This document shows, piece by piece, positions 46,953 through 56,301 of a stretch of DNA of 64,000 bases. The notes below the pieces were generated by a model. The model was not told the origin of the DNA. It saw only the letters and a list, made by a program, of their open reading frames with translations, and ran no database searches. Position numbers and translations under genes: made by a program. The DNA is from Madurella fahalii (lineage: Eukaryota > Ascomycota > Sordariomycetes > Sordariales), in assembly GCA_029876055.1 (NCBI GenBank), contig CM056874.1, positions 5,890,001 through 5,954,000 of the forward strand, written 5' to 3'. Each line of letters opens with the position of its first letter. Within the stretch, counting starts at the first letter, position 1.

Positions 46953-49900
46953 ATGTCGACTGCGGTGGATAACGATGCTGCCGGCGAGCCCGCCGTCGCT
47001 GGCGACTTGCCACCGGGAGCAGAATCCTTTGTGATTCTGAAGCAACTGGTCGAGCTCGACGTCAACTTCCGCGAGAAAACCATCAGCGGCGTGTCGACGA
47101 TCCATCTGTTCACGATAAACCCGGATCTGGATGAGATTACGCTCGACGCCAGGCAGTGCGAAATCGACATTGCAAACATTACTGTAGATGGGTTCAGGAC
47201 GACGGCAAGCTTTTCTGACCCTTATGATCTCGCGCAAACCCCACGTCAGTGGCAGATTGGCGCCGCGCAGCATCACGTTGTGAGGAAGCGGATGGCACCC
47301 CTCAAACCAGCGCGGCGGCCCGAGGTTCCTAACAAGGACCGAGAAACGCTCCCTTGTTGCGTCCCTGCCGACCGCTCCCTCAAGGTGTCCCTGCGGCCCG
47401 ATGGCATGTTCAACGAGCCTCGGCGAACCCTCAAGATTAAGCCCATGAAGGTGGACAAAGATGCCCAGCTCGATAGGCCGGACCCGAACGACGAGAAGAA
47501 TGGGATTAAGGTCTCCATTCCTTTCCGATCGAAAAGCATTCGTGATGGCCTGCATTTCGTCGGCCTTGATGAGGGCGATCTGAGATACCCTCACGTCTAC
47601 ACGCGCCATTCGGTCGAGCCAGGGACTGCATCGTGCATCTTCCCTTGTGTTGATGATCCGGGATCAAGACATCCCTGGAAAATCTCCATCAAATGCCCTA
47701 GAACCTTGGGTGACGCCCTTGAGCAACCGCTAGCCACGCAGCATGCGACGGGCCAGTCGTCAAATGACAGTCGGAAGAGGAAGTCTGGAGAGGCAGCCCC
47801 TCCCCCGAGTCCGCCCTCTTACCGGCTGGCCGAGGAGGACAAGCTGAGGGAGATTACGGTTGTCTGTTCTGGGAATCTCAGTGGGGAGCAGATCGATCCC
47901 CAGGATTCCAAGAAGAAGATCATGACTTTCGAGTCGCAGCTTTCGGCAGCTCAGCATATTGCCTTCGCCATTGGCCCTTTCGAGCACATCCAGCTCTGGT
48001 CCGAGTTTCGGACGGAGGAAGCCGACGAGAAACTCGGCGCTAACGCAGCAAAGATTCATGGCTACTGCCTCCCGGGTCGCGCCGAAGAGGTGCTCCATAC
48101 GTGCGGTCCTATCGTGATGGCGGCGGATTTTTTCGCACCCGAATTCGGCCGGTACCCGTTCGAGAGCTACAAGGTCTGCTTCGTCGACGACATGGTATCC
48201 GACACCGCAGCAGCCACGTCAATGTCGCTCTGTAGTACCAGGCTCCTCTACCCCAAAGACATCATCGACCCGGAAATCGACGTCACGAGAAAGCTGGTGC
48301 ACGCCTTGGCCAGCCAATACTTTGGCGTCCACGTTGTCCCAAATCAACGGTCCGACAGCTGGCTCATCGTCGGTATCCAGTGGTTTATGACGGATCTGTT
48401 CATGAGGTGTCTCTGCGGAAACAACTGGTACCGCTTTCATCTCAAGACACTATCAGACAAGCTGGTAGAGGTTGATATCCATCGGCCGTCGCTGCATGAC
48501 CTTGGCGAGCACCTTCACATCGGAGACTTTGAGCTGGAGTTCATGGCTCTCAAGGCACCTCTAGTGCTTTACATCCTTGACCAGCGCATGTCCAAGATCC
48601 CCGGCTCGACAGGCATCGCTCGCGTCATCTCCGGGATTGTCTCCACGGCCAATATTAACGCGACTATCAGCAACACGTCGCTCTCCGACTCGGACTTCCG
48701 AAAAGCGTGCGAGAAGAAGAGCCAGTACCGGCCGGACGAACTGTGGGAGCAATGGGTACATGGCGCCGGCTGCCCGAAGCTCCTGATCAAGCAGAGGTTC
48801 AACAAGAAGAACCTCAACGTCGATATCTCTATCGCTCAGACACAGGCCAAGGATAACGGGCCCAAGGCGATCACGAAGGAAGACTTCTTGAAGGAACTCC
48901 TCGAAGAGGTTCACGAGGTGTGGGCGGGCACAGTCCCCAAGCTTTTCACTGGTCCGTTCACTGTCCGCATCCATGAAGCCGACGGTACTCCCTATGAGCA
49001 TTACCTCGCTATCACGGACAAGGACAAGGTGGCGACCACGCTTCAGATCGCCTACAATACCAAATACAAGCGAATGAAGCGCACCAAGAAGGCCACGGCC
49101 GCTGCCGCCACCAGCGCTGTTGACAAGCACGATATCCAAGAGGATGACATTGTCTATTTTAATATGCTAGGTGATGTTCTAATGACTCCCAAGGACGTCG
49201 AGAACTGGGGCCTCCAAGACTGGTCCGAGAGCGTGCAGTATGCTATGGACCAGGAGTCGTACGAGTGGATACGGCTCGACTGCAACTTCGAGTGGCTGTG
49301 CGAGATGGTCACCGACATGCCCGGCTACATGTACCTGGCCCAACTGCAGCAAGATAGGGACGTCGTGGCGCATCAAGATGCCATGCTCTTCTTTAAGCGC
49401 GGCAAACGGCACGGAGTGGCCTCCACCATCGAGACGCGGACTGTGATGGACCGACGGTATTACCACGGCATCCGGACCATGGCTGTTGAAGACCTCCCCA
49501 AGCAGGCCGATCCGGACCTCAACTATATCGGCAAGGCCCAGCTTATCCTCACTTTCCGACATTTCTTTTGTGATCGAATGGTCGGTAAGAACGGCAGCGT
49601 CACGTTTCCGCCGGCACCAAACAACTTCGAAGACAAGGCGCAGTATGCAGTCCAGTGCGCTCTTCCGGGTGCCATCGCGCGCACCAGAGAAAATGGCCGC
49701 TGTTCTCGGGACGCCAGAAACTTCCTGCTTGACCTGCTTCTCTTCAACGACAATAGAGAGAATCCGTATTCCGATCAGTTCTACATTGCCAAGTTGCTCG
49801 AGGCCGTCACGACCTCGATTATCCCTGACAGATACGACGGCGAGAGAGATCTTATGTCGAGTCTCAGGATGGATGACGATGACGACGTCGAGCTGAAGCG

Positions 49901-51593
49901 GTTCATCGAAAAGACGCTCGAGGAAATCGAGAAATACCGGCGCATGGATGAATGGACATCTACGTATCAAAACATCTGGACAACGACGGCCCTGAATTGC
50001 AAGATGCGGCTGATGAAAGCCCGCGTCATCCCGGTCGCGCCGCTCGACTTCGTCCAGTACTTGCAAGACGACAATTATCACCTCATCAGAATCAAGGCGT
50101 TCGATTGCCTCGTCGAGCTCGGTCTGCTCGCCAAAGTCTCCATCATGAAATTGCTCCTTGCGAACGTGAGCAGCGATCCGTCACCCTTCATTCGGGACCG
50201 GCTATTCAAGATCTTCTGCAAGGGCATGGCGGCCATCGCCTTGGGCGAAAACAAGGTTGCCCAGCCCGAACCGGAAGTCACCGTTGACGATAGCGGCTTG
50301 ATCATCGAGCAGGGCGAGGCGGAACTGCAGCAGAGAAAGCTTGACGCAACGAGGAACCAGAGCATCCAGCAAACGCTCGCAGCCCTGAAGGAAGAACTCA
50401 AGGGCAACACCGAGATGCAGGCTGCCATCTGGCGGGCGGTCGAGTCCCCTTGCATCAGCATCAAGGAGAAGTTCCAATTGCTGACCATCTGCTCGGCCAT
50501 GTTCGAGGCTGACGACTCGCTTCTTATGACCTTGAACTATCCAAAATACTGGAAGTGCACCCGGGAGCCTAGCATCAACGGAAGGGCGCTTAACGATCAC
50601 CGGTCGGCCAAGAAGCAGTGCATTCTTCGGTTTACCACGCATTACCGCACTCAGCCTCGAAATAAGATTCCGGTCGACCTTCCGGCACCTCCGCCGCAGG
50701 AAGCCAAGCCCACAGAGACCAAAAAGATCAAACTTAGCTCTACTAAAGTTTCGATCGGCGGGCCGTCGACCAGCCGCCCGCCCACTCCGGCACCCCTTGT
50801 CCGCAAGGACTCGATCTCAGTCACAATGCCTCGGCCAGCAGTCCAGGTATCAATTGCGGCAGCCTCGTCCGACTCTATTTCAGTCCAGCCCGTCGCGCGG
50901 TTGTCTACACCTCTTGCAGCAACGCCGCCTCCGCCTACTAATTCGCTCGGTCAACCGCTGGTCCCTACAGCGAAGGTGGCTGATAAACGCGTCAAACCAC
51001 CCAAGAAGCGGAAGAGCGATGAGGGCGACGGTCTCGACCGTCCAAAGAAGGTAGCACGAACGGAACACGGCATAAACGGCCGGCCCAGAAAGATTGTCAC
51101 CGTTCCATTCAAATCCTGGGACAAGCTGCCTGAGCGGATCTTGCGGAGGATCATGGCCGAGAATGCCGTCCGAGCTGCGTCGTCGACTATTGTCGCGACC
51201 CCAGTGGCGAAGCGTCCCGTGACTGGGGTTTCGGGATCTTCTGGGTCGTCACAGACGGTCCCGCGCCCCGAGTCACCTGCTTTGGGTGGGGCCCGGGCTT
51301 CACCTGGCATCGTTGCGCTGCCGTCTTCGTCGAACGGTAACAAGAAGCGTAAGCCGCTACCTTCGGCCGCGCCCTCTCATCACACCCCACCAGCGCCGAG
51401 CTCGCCGTCGTCTGGGAGCGGAGGGGGACCGTCGGGGAGCGGAGGAGGGCCATCCGGGAGTGGAGAGGGGTCATCCGGGAGCGGAGGAGGGTCATCTAAT
51501 GCACCGAGGAAGTTGATCAAGCTGAAGGTCAAGGGCCTGCCGTCGCAACTCTCGCCGCCGCATGCATCCCCCCCAAACACGTCACCTAATTAA
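46953..51593 (+). CDS. taf2: TFIID subunit TAF2
   Basis: Single exon of 4641 nt, 1546 residues, starting at the first ATG (MSTAVDNDAAGE) after a TTG-only upstream extension. Residues 30-900 have the M1-aminopeptidase-like fold of TAF2: ILKQLVELDVNFREKTISG, HSVEPGTASCIFPCVDDPG, HIAFAIGPFE, DMVSDTAAATSMSLCSTRLL, with the peptidase HExxH missing (VHALASQYFG in its place), as expected for TAF2. A HEAT-like middle and C-terminal part follows, then about 260 residues of low complexity with basic nuclear motifs (PPKKRKSDEG) and a Gly-Ser tract. TAF2 is part of TFIID, contacts initiator DNA and holds TAF8-TAF10, so it acts in RNA polymerase II promoter recognition in the nucleus. The length exceeds human (about 1200) mainly through the C-terminal tail. 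Confidence 0.92.
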   Translation: MSTAVDNDAAGEPAVAGDLPPGAESFVILKQLVELDVNFREKTISGVSTIHLFTINPDLDEITLDARQCEIDIANITVDGFRTTASFSDPYDLAQTPRQWQIGAAQHHVVRKRMAPLKPARRPEVPNKDRETLPCCVPADRSLKVSLRPDGMFNEPRRTLKIKPMKVDKDAQLDRPDPNDEKNGIKVSIPFRSKSIRDGLHFVGLDEGDLRYPHVYTRHSVEPGTASCIFPCVDDPGSRHPWKISIKCPRTLGDALEQPLATQHATGQSSNDSRKRKSGEAAPPPSPPSYRLAEEDKLREITVVCSGNLSGEQIDPQDSKKKIMTFESQLSAAQHIAFAIGPFEHIQLWSEFRTEEADEKLGANAAKIHGYCLPGRAEEVLHTCGPIVMAADFFAPEFGRYPFESYKVCFVDDMVSDTAAATSMSLCSTRLLYPKDIIDPEIDVTRKLVHALASQYFGVHVVPNQRSDSWLIVGIQWFMTDLFMRCLCGNNWYRFHLKTLSDKLVEVDIHRPSLHDLGEHLHIGDFELEFMALKAPLVLYILDQRMSKIPGSTGIARVISGIVSTANINATISNTSLSDSDFRKACEKKSQYRPDELWEQWVHGAGCPKLLIKQRFNKKNLNVDISIAQTQAKDNGPKAITKEDFLKELLEEVHEVWAGTVPKLFTGPFTVRIHEADGTPYEHYLAITDKDKVATTLQIAYNTKYKRMKRTKKATAAAATSAVDKHDIQEDDIVYFNMLGDVLMTPKDVENWGLQDWSESVQYAMDQESYEWIRLDCNFEWLCEMVTDMPGYMYLAQLQQDRDVVAHQDAMLFFKRGKRHGVASTIETRTVMDRRYYHGIRTMAVEDLPKQADPDLNYIGKAQLILTFRHFFCDRMVGKNGSVTFPPAPNNFEDKAQYAVQCALPGAIARTRENGRCSRDARNFLLDLLLFNDNRENPYSDQFYIAKLLEAVTTSIIPDRYDGERDLMSSLRMDDDDDVELKRFIEKTLEEIEKYRRMDEWTSTYQNIWTTTALNCKMRLMKARVIPVAPLDFVQYLQDDNYHLIRIKAFDCLVELGLLAKVSIMKLLLANVSSDPSPFIRDRLFKIFCKGMAAIALGENKVAQPEPEVTVDDSGLIIEQGEAELQQRKLDATRNQSIQQTLAALKEELKGNTEMQAAIWRAVESPCISIKEKFQLLTICSAMFEADDSLLMTLNYPKYWKCTREPSINGRALNDHRSAKKQCILRFTTHYRTQPRNKIPVDLPAPPPQEAKPTETKKIKLSSTKVSIGGPSTSRPPTPAPLVRKDSISVTMPRPAVQVSIAAASSDSISVQPVARLSTPLAATPPPPTNSLGQPLVPTAKVADKRVKPPKKRKSDEGDGLDRPKKVARTEHGINGRPRKIVTVPFKSWDKLPERILRRIMAENAVRAASSTIVATPVAKRPVTGVSGSSGSSQTVPRPESPALGGARASPGIVALPSSSNGNKKRKPLPSAAPSHHTPPAPSSPSSGSGGGPSGSGGGPSGSGEGSSGSGGGSSNAPRKLIKLKVKGLPSQLSPPHASPPNTSPN
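51413..51500 (+). repeat. 21-24 bp tandem repeat coding Gly-Ser units in TAF2
   Basis: About four units of the type GGGAGCGGAGG...CCATCC coding GSGGGPS, GSGGGPS, GSGEGSS, GSGGGSS close to the C-terminus of TAF2. Imperfect, so probably an older slippage expansion. Confidence 0.7.
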
Positions 51594-52598
51594 GGACGCA
51601 TTGAGTATTGGGAGCAGTCTGCTCCGACGGCACTTCAGTCATCTTCCTGCGTTCTCAGGGCGCCGGCTTTCTGGGCCATTGGCGCGGGACGTAAACAACG
51701 CAGCGAAAAGAAGACAACAACGACGGGGGCGGTTAATTTACATCATCCCATTGCTTTACCCCTATTTCATTTGCATTACACACATCACATTCAGCAAGGC
51801 GTTCACGGCTCCGTTTTCTATTTTTCAGGGACGGGTTAGGGTAGAGGGGTAAAAAGGGGCGTGTGGTCCTTCCGGGTTCGGGGCGCCTACATCACATCAC
51901 TTGTACAGTCTGTACTACTACTATTACGAGCATGCAAAGGGTCGGGTCTGGTCTGGTTGGGTCGGGCTAGGAGCGCTTTGGGAGGTGATAGATGGGAGGA
52001 AACAATGAGAATGGACTAGGAGGGAAAGGTAGTATTTGGTCTGGCTGGGCGGACACGATTCAAAGGATGGTTGGGTGGACGGTGGTGGGTTGATTGGTTG
52101 TTGTCGCCCTTGCTGGCTGGCCTGCCGCCGGCAGCCTGGCACTTAATTTCATGCGGCAGGAGGGCCGTATTGATCGCCACAAGGCGAAGAGATGGCAAAA
52201 AAGATTTATAGTGGTTAGTTTGGTTGCGTCTTTGACAAAGAAAAAAAATGATACCCCCCTTTGTGTGGTGCCGCAATACATGTGTGCGGTAGATGGGTTG
52301 GTATCGTTGGCTGAGGCATCTGGGTTTTGAATGGGTATTAATTACAACGTTATTGTGAGCGGTATCTCTCTAGCCATTCCCCCTTCTCCCGTACCTAGTT
52401 GCCGGTTTCCATGCCCTCTTATCTGTGACAAGATGCCTGCTACATGCTTCCGTGATGTCTCCATAAGACACATCTTGATCCAGACACAGATCCCACAACC
52501 AGAGAGGACAACTCCGCAAGTCCTTGGATCCCTCGATCCCACATCCACCCAATACAAACAACTAGATAGATAGATACGTAGATAGATAGATAGATAAA
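51594..52598. other. Convergent intergenic region
   Basis: 3' flanks of TAF2 and cdc26. Contains a single telomere-like run (51834-51842) and ends in a GATA repeat. No gene seen. Confidence 0.55.
52563..52596. repeat. (GATA)n microsatellite
   Basis: About eight GATA units with one interruption (TACGTA), immediately after the stop codon of the minus-strand cdc26 gene, in its 3' UTR. Confidence 0.85.
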
Positions 52599-53687
52599 TC
52601 ACGCCTGCGGCCGCCCCCGCCGCGGCGCCGCAACCCCGATCCGCTCCTCCCGGCTCCGCTGCACCCGCGCCTCGGGGGTGACCGCGTTGGCCGCTGCGTT
52701 CCTCGTACCTGCCCCTAACCCCACCCCCGCTGCTGCCGTTGCTGCTGCTGCCGGTCCTGCGGCCCCCCTCGTAGCCCCCGCCACTCCCCCCCGCAACCGT
52801 GACTCCCGCGTCCGCTCGGCCGCTTGTGCTGCTACCGCTGCTGACGCTGCTGTGGCTTCCCGCTCGGCCGTGCGCTCCCTTGCTGTCCGCCGCTGCGGCG
52901 CTTGCGGCGGGTTGCGCGCGTCCCGCGGGAAGGTGGGGGTTTCTACCACGCCAGCGGATGTGGTTGTTGTTGTAGTTGTTGTTGTTGGGAGTGGGGGGTG
53001 TGGTTGCGGGGTGAGGTGCTGCTGTTGGTAATGATGGTGGTGGTGGTGGTGGGAGGGATGATGGGGATGGTGATGGTGTTGGTTGGGGCTGGCCGTGTCG
53101 ATGTCCATGCCGTCTTCGTCGTCGTCATCAGCAACAGCAGCAGCAACAGTGCCGTCGCCGTTGTTGATGATTACTTCTTCATCTTCTTCAACGTCGTCGT
53201 CATCGTTTTGCTGCTGCTGCTGCTGCTCAAACCGGCTGTGATGCTGATGGTGGTGGTGATGGTGATGATGGTGCTGCCCTCCGCCTATCCGGCCAAAACT
53301 CGCACTCACCACCCGATTCGCTTGGGCTTGCGCACGCGCGTAGTACGAAGTTTCCGCCTCTTCGTCATCATCGTCGTCTTCATCTTCGACGTCGTCGGAG
53401 AAGTTGTGCTCGGCCGGGCTAGGCGCCATCACCATTCTCCTCTGGCCTCGCAGGAACCCTGCCGCACCACCACCACCGGTTGCTGTTGGAGCACCTGTGG
53501 CGGTAGTAGGGGTGGAAGCGGAAGCTGCCGCGGCGCGCCGGGCAGCAGAGAGGGCCTCGCGTTGGGCGCGTGCCTGGGCGGCTTGGAGGGCTTGCAGTTC
53601 GCGCTCAGCGCTGTGAGCCGCACGATCTTCGTAGTCGGCTATGTCTTCGGCCGTGATAGAGAGGATTGTTAACGGACGCCGGAGCAT
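52599..53687 (-). CDS. cdc26: Anaphase-promoting complex subunit Cdc26, enlarged
   Basis: Single exon on the minus strand, 362 residues from the ATG at 53687. Only the first 30 or so residues are conserved: MLRRPLTILSITAEDIADYEDR, the Cdc26/Hcn1 signature whose N-terminal Met is buried in the TPR groove of Cdc16 (Apc6). The rest is low complexity: Ala/Arg helix, acidic runs (DDDDDE), a nine-His run, poly-Gln, further His/Pro tracts, nine Thr, and an Arg-rich C-terminus. Cdc26 is usually well under 150 residues, so this gene is several-fold extended by triplet expansion. It stabilises the APC/C ubiquitin ligase and acts in mitotic exit. Long ORFs on the opposite strand are mirror effects of the repeats. 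Confidence 0.82.
   Translation of the reverse strand: MLRRPLTILSITAEDIADYEDRAAHSAERELQALQAAQARAQREALSAARRAAAASASTPTTATGAPTATGGGGAAGFLRGQRRMVMAPSPAEHNFSDDVEDEDDDDDEEAETSYYARAQAQANRVVSASFGRIGGGQHHHHHHHHHQHHSRFEQQQQQQNDDDDVEEDEEVIINNGDGTVAAAVADDDDEDGMDIDTASPNQHHHHPHHPSHHHHHHHYQQQHLTPQPHPPLPTTTTTTTTTSAGVVETPTFPRDARNPPQAPQRRTARERTAEREATAASAAVAAQAAERTRESRLRGGVAGATRGAAGPAAAATAAAGVGLGAGTRNAAANAVTPEARVQRSREERIGVAAPRRGRPQA
52960..53290. repeat. Triplet-repeat tracts (CAT/CAC, CAG, ACN)
   Basis: Seen on the plus strand as runs of GTTGTTGTTG, GGTGGTGGTGG and TGCTGCTGCTGC. They code the Thr, His and Gln tracts of cdc26 on the minus strand and are likely length-variable. Confidence 0.8.
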
Positions 53688-54311
53688 TTTCTCTGCTCGT
53701 TTTCTTTCCTTTTCTGGAGCTGTTTAGGCTGCGTTCTTCGACACGATAGAGAGATGAGATGTTGGGAGGCGCGGGACAGAGGTGACGGTGGTGGGGGTGG
53801 GAAGTGTGCCCGGGACAGTTGCTGAGCGGTTGAACTTTGCTCGGTTGGCCGGGTGAAATATCTGCCAAATCATACAGGAATTTCTACTGTCCAGGAGACT
53901 TCATCCAATGTTCTCAAAGCACGTTGTAATCCAGGCAGCGAGGAAGACCTGCAAGCTCCTACTTTATCGGACGCGTTTGTCGTTGTCTGGAATTTTAGCG
54001 TGTCGTCACTTAGGCGTCAAAATTCAGGGTTAGGGTTATTATAGAAATGATTTCGGATTGAGGTCAATTAAAATCTACACCCATAGAAATAGAAAAAGTC
54101 ACATTATGATTATTTTTCAAGTATCACAGGGTCCAGTTGGTATCTATAGCGCAGTATATCCAATAAAAGACTATCAGGAAAGAGGCTATATGAGCCCGTG
54201 GTTATGAGAATGGGCTCATAGGGGCAAGAAAGTAATCTGCGTCTTACACGCATATCATGTCAACGAGGCAGGTCGAATCACGCGCAAAGCCCGCAATTCC
54301 ACAGTAACTTA
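53688..54311. other. Intergenic region with telobox
   Basis: Upstream of cdc26 and downstream of the Wss1-like gene, both on the minus strand. A double telomere-type motif is at 54026-54038 and the stretch 54040-54200 is AT-rich. No gene seen. Confidence 0.55.
54026..54038 (+). promoter_or_regulatory. Telobox-like (TTAGGG)2 motif
   Basis: AGGGTTAGGGTTA, about 340 bp upstream of the cdc26 start (minus strand). Same sequence as at 25598 and the reverse complement of 21207. Confidence 0.4.
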
Positions 54312-55469
54312 CTAGAAGCGGGACGGCCGAGCGCCCCTGCAAGCCTCACAGAGGGCCCGTGGGGGAGCGTTGTGCAATGTGCAAAGCTCGCACGCCCAAG
54401 AACCCTGCGATTTTCCTGCGGCGCTACTTGGTGCCGCAGAGAGTCTTGAGCTTGGCAGCGCGGAAAGCCTTGAGCTCGGCAGCACGGAGAGTCTTGAGCC
54501 TGGTAGTGCGGACTGTCGTGAGCTCGGCAGCGCGGAGAGTCTTGAGCTCGGTAGCGCGGACTGTCGCGAACTTGGCAGCGCGGACTGTCGCGAGCTCGGT
54601 AGCGTGGATTGCCCTGACTTAGATAGCGTAGATTGCCGTGATCTCGATGCGGCCGAATTGCGCGATGGCGTAATAGTCCTGGTGGAACCTGCGCCGGAAC
54701 TGCTGTGACGACTGCTGCTGCCGCTATAGCTGCTGGAGCCTCCCGCGAGGGAGGAGCCGGCACGGCTGCCGAACGGGTTCCGAGTGCTGGGCCGAACGTA
54801 CGAGCTGCCGTATTTTTTCTCCTTCTCTTGTTGAAAGAGGTTCCAGAAGTTCTGAGAGACGGCGGCATCGTTGGCCACGTCCTCGCTGGCCGGGGTCCGG
54901 ATGCTGCTTCTCCGGCTACTATCATGTATCTCTCGAATTTGACGGGGACCGAATGACGTACTGGCGCAGCCTCGCAGAATGGATCTACTCCGTGGATCGG
55001 TGGACGGAGCGAACGAAGAGCGATTAATGCTGCTCGCCGAAGAGCGCAGCGTGCTATGGCTCTTGGAGGATAGCCCCCCCCCGTTGCCGAACTTCAATAT
55101 TCCGATCATCTCCTCACGAAGCTGTTCCCACAAGATTTGGAAACTATCATTGTGATCCATGTAAGCACAGTGAGCAAGCTCGTGCAGCAAAGTGTCCAGA
55201 ATTGTTACAAGCGGTAAGAACTCGCTGGGTCTACCATGGGTTCGGAGACGAAGCTTGATCCACTCACCACGCTCACAGTTTAGGCCGAGTAGATCTGGCT
55301 CATCCTCCCGGTACATCTCGGCGAGCTCACCCACCGTCCAGCCACGGGCTCTCATGATGGGAGCTACCCAGGAACCCATCATCTTCAGCAAGTCAATGGC
55401 CACCATCGCCTGCGGGAACTCCCGCATGTGGGTAAAGGCGCGGATGGGAAGGTCAGCCCGGCGAGACAT
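54312..55469 (-). CDS. WLM metalloprotease, Wss1-like, with RanBP2 zinc finger
   Basis: Single exon on the minus strand, 385 residues from the ATG at 55469 (MSRRADLPIRAF). The frame is open further upstream to 55619, but that part is a repeat-derived leader. Residues 1-150 form the WLM domain: zinc motif HELAHCAYMDH (HExxHxxxxxH) followed by FQILWEQLREEM. After a Ser-rich linker, a tandem array of 8-residue units (SRQSALPS type) leads to a single RanBP2-type zinc finger at the C-terminus, WACELCTLHNAPPRALCEAC. Yeast Wss1 and its relatives cut proteins cross-linked to DNA, and Ran-type fingers can bind ubiquitin or SUMO chains or nucleic acid. It probably works in the nucleus in DNA-protein crosslink repair. 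No SHP box or SUMO-interaction motif is obvious. Confidence 0.85.
   Translation of the reverse strand: MSRRADLPIRAFTHMREFPQAMVAIDLLKMMGSWVAPIMRARGWTVGELAEMYREDEPDLLGLNCERGEWIKLRLRTHGRPSEFLPLVTILDTLLHELAHCAYMDHNDSFQILWEQLREEMIGILKFGNGGGLSSKSHSTLRSSASSINRSSFAPSTDPRSRSILRGCASTSFGPRQIREIHDSSRRSSIRTPASEDVANDAAVSQNFWNLFQQEKEKKYGSSYVRPSTRNPFGSRAGSSLAGGSSSYSGSSSRHSSSGAGSTRTITPSRNSAASRSRQSTLSKSGQSTLPSSRQSALPSSRQSALPSSRLSALPSSRQSALPGSRLSVLPSSRLSALPSSRLSAAPSSAAGKSQGSWACELCTLHNAPPRALCEACRGARPSRF
54436..54645 (-). repeat. 24-bp coding minisatellite in the Wss1-like gene
   Basis: About nine 24-bp units (plus-strand type CGGAGAGTCTTGAGCTCGGC) coding SRxSALPS on the minus strand. Units differ at a few bases but keep phase and frame. 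Confidence 0.8.
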
Positions 55470-56301
55470 TTTGGCTTTTGGCGGATTGATGGTTCTAGAC
55501 TGTGTTTTTGTGGTTGGATTGCTGGGTTGCTGGATTACTGGATTTCTGGACTGTTGGATTGCTGGATTGCTGCTGGATTGCTGGTGTGTTGGAGTGCTGA
55601 TAGTGTTGATGTGCTGCAAGGCGGGCAGCCCGGGCGTTAAAATACAAAATGCCTAGCAAAGACAGCCAAGACTATTCTCGAACAGCGGTCGAAGTCGAAA
55701 GCCTTGCAGAGAACAGGGCCCGGACAGTGAGACTGGGCAGCCGCGTCACAGGAACTATCCAGACAAGGTCCATGTAGCCCGAACAGTTCTGATAATCCCT
55801 TTATTACTGTGTAAAGTGTGAAATTGGGCCATTTCTTGGCAGAACGCGGAACTAACCAATAGGGTCACACTAATCTACCTACAAAGCCATTGTAAAGATC
55901 CAAGTATACTATTATGGTAGCGTATACCTTATCTTAGTAGTCTCTAGAATAGTTTACCCAGGGCTTCCGTGCAAACAGAGAATTGGTTGAGGTTTTCTTG
56001 GTCTCTACGGAATACCTACATCATGGGCGATTTCGGTGGGGACGCCACCTGGTCTTTGCCCGGCGTGCACAATACTGTACAGTACGGCGGGCGAAGCATT
56101 CCTCTTCTAGACGGCCCTTATAGCATGATCCTCCTAGGTATCCCAATGTAGGCACTTGTAAGAGACAATATTTCCGCATCATACCACAATTGATGTAGCG
56201 GCATCAAAGCTAACGAGTCAAGGCTCCACAGATAAAGACCTCAGATTCCACCATTCACTTTGTGGCCTTTTCGTAGCTCAAATAGTTGGGGAGGTCATCA
56301 C
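55470..56301. other. Intergenic region, AT-rich in part
   Basis: Upstream of the Wss1-like gene and downstream of the DNase gene, both minus strand. It includes the minisatellite at 55514-55582 and an AT-rich part from about 55790. No gene recognised. Confidence 0.55.
55514..55582. repeat. CTGGATTG-type minisatellite in the leader
   Basis: Plus-strand tract with repeated (GC)TGGATTG units, upstream of the Wss1-like start and therefore in its promoter or leader. It keeps a long open frame that I do not call as coding. Confidence 0.7.

Noticed and set aside
52902..53672. Plus-strand ORF of 256 codons with Val/Leu/Met runs
   Set aside because: It is the complement of the triplet repeats coding His, Gln and Thr in cdc26; hydrophobic runs are a by-product.
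54240..54300. Possible tRNA-like GGTCGAATCACGC
   Set aside because: Lacks the GTTCRA core and no cloverleaf can be formed.
55470..55619. N-terminal extension of the Wss1-like protein
   Set aside because: It is derived from the CTGGATTG-type minisatellite and has no conserved features before MSRRADLP.
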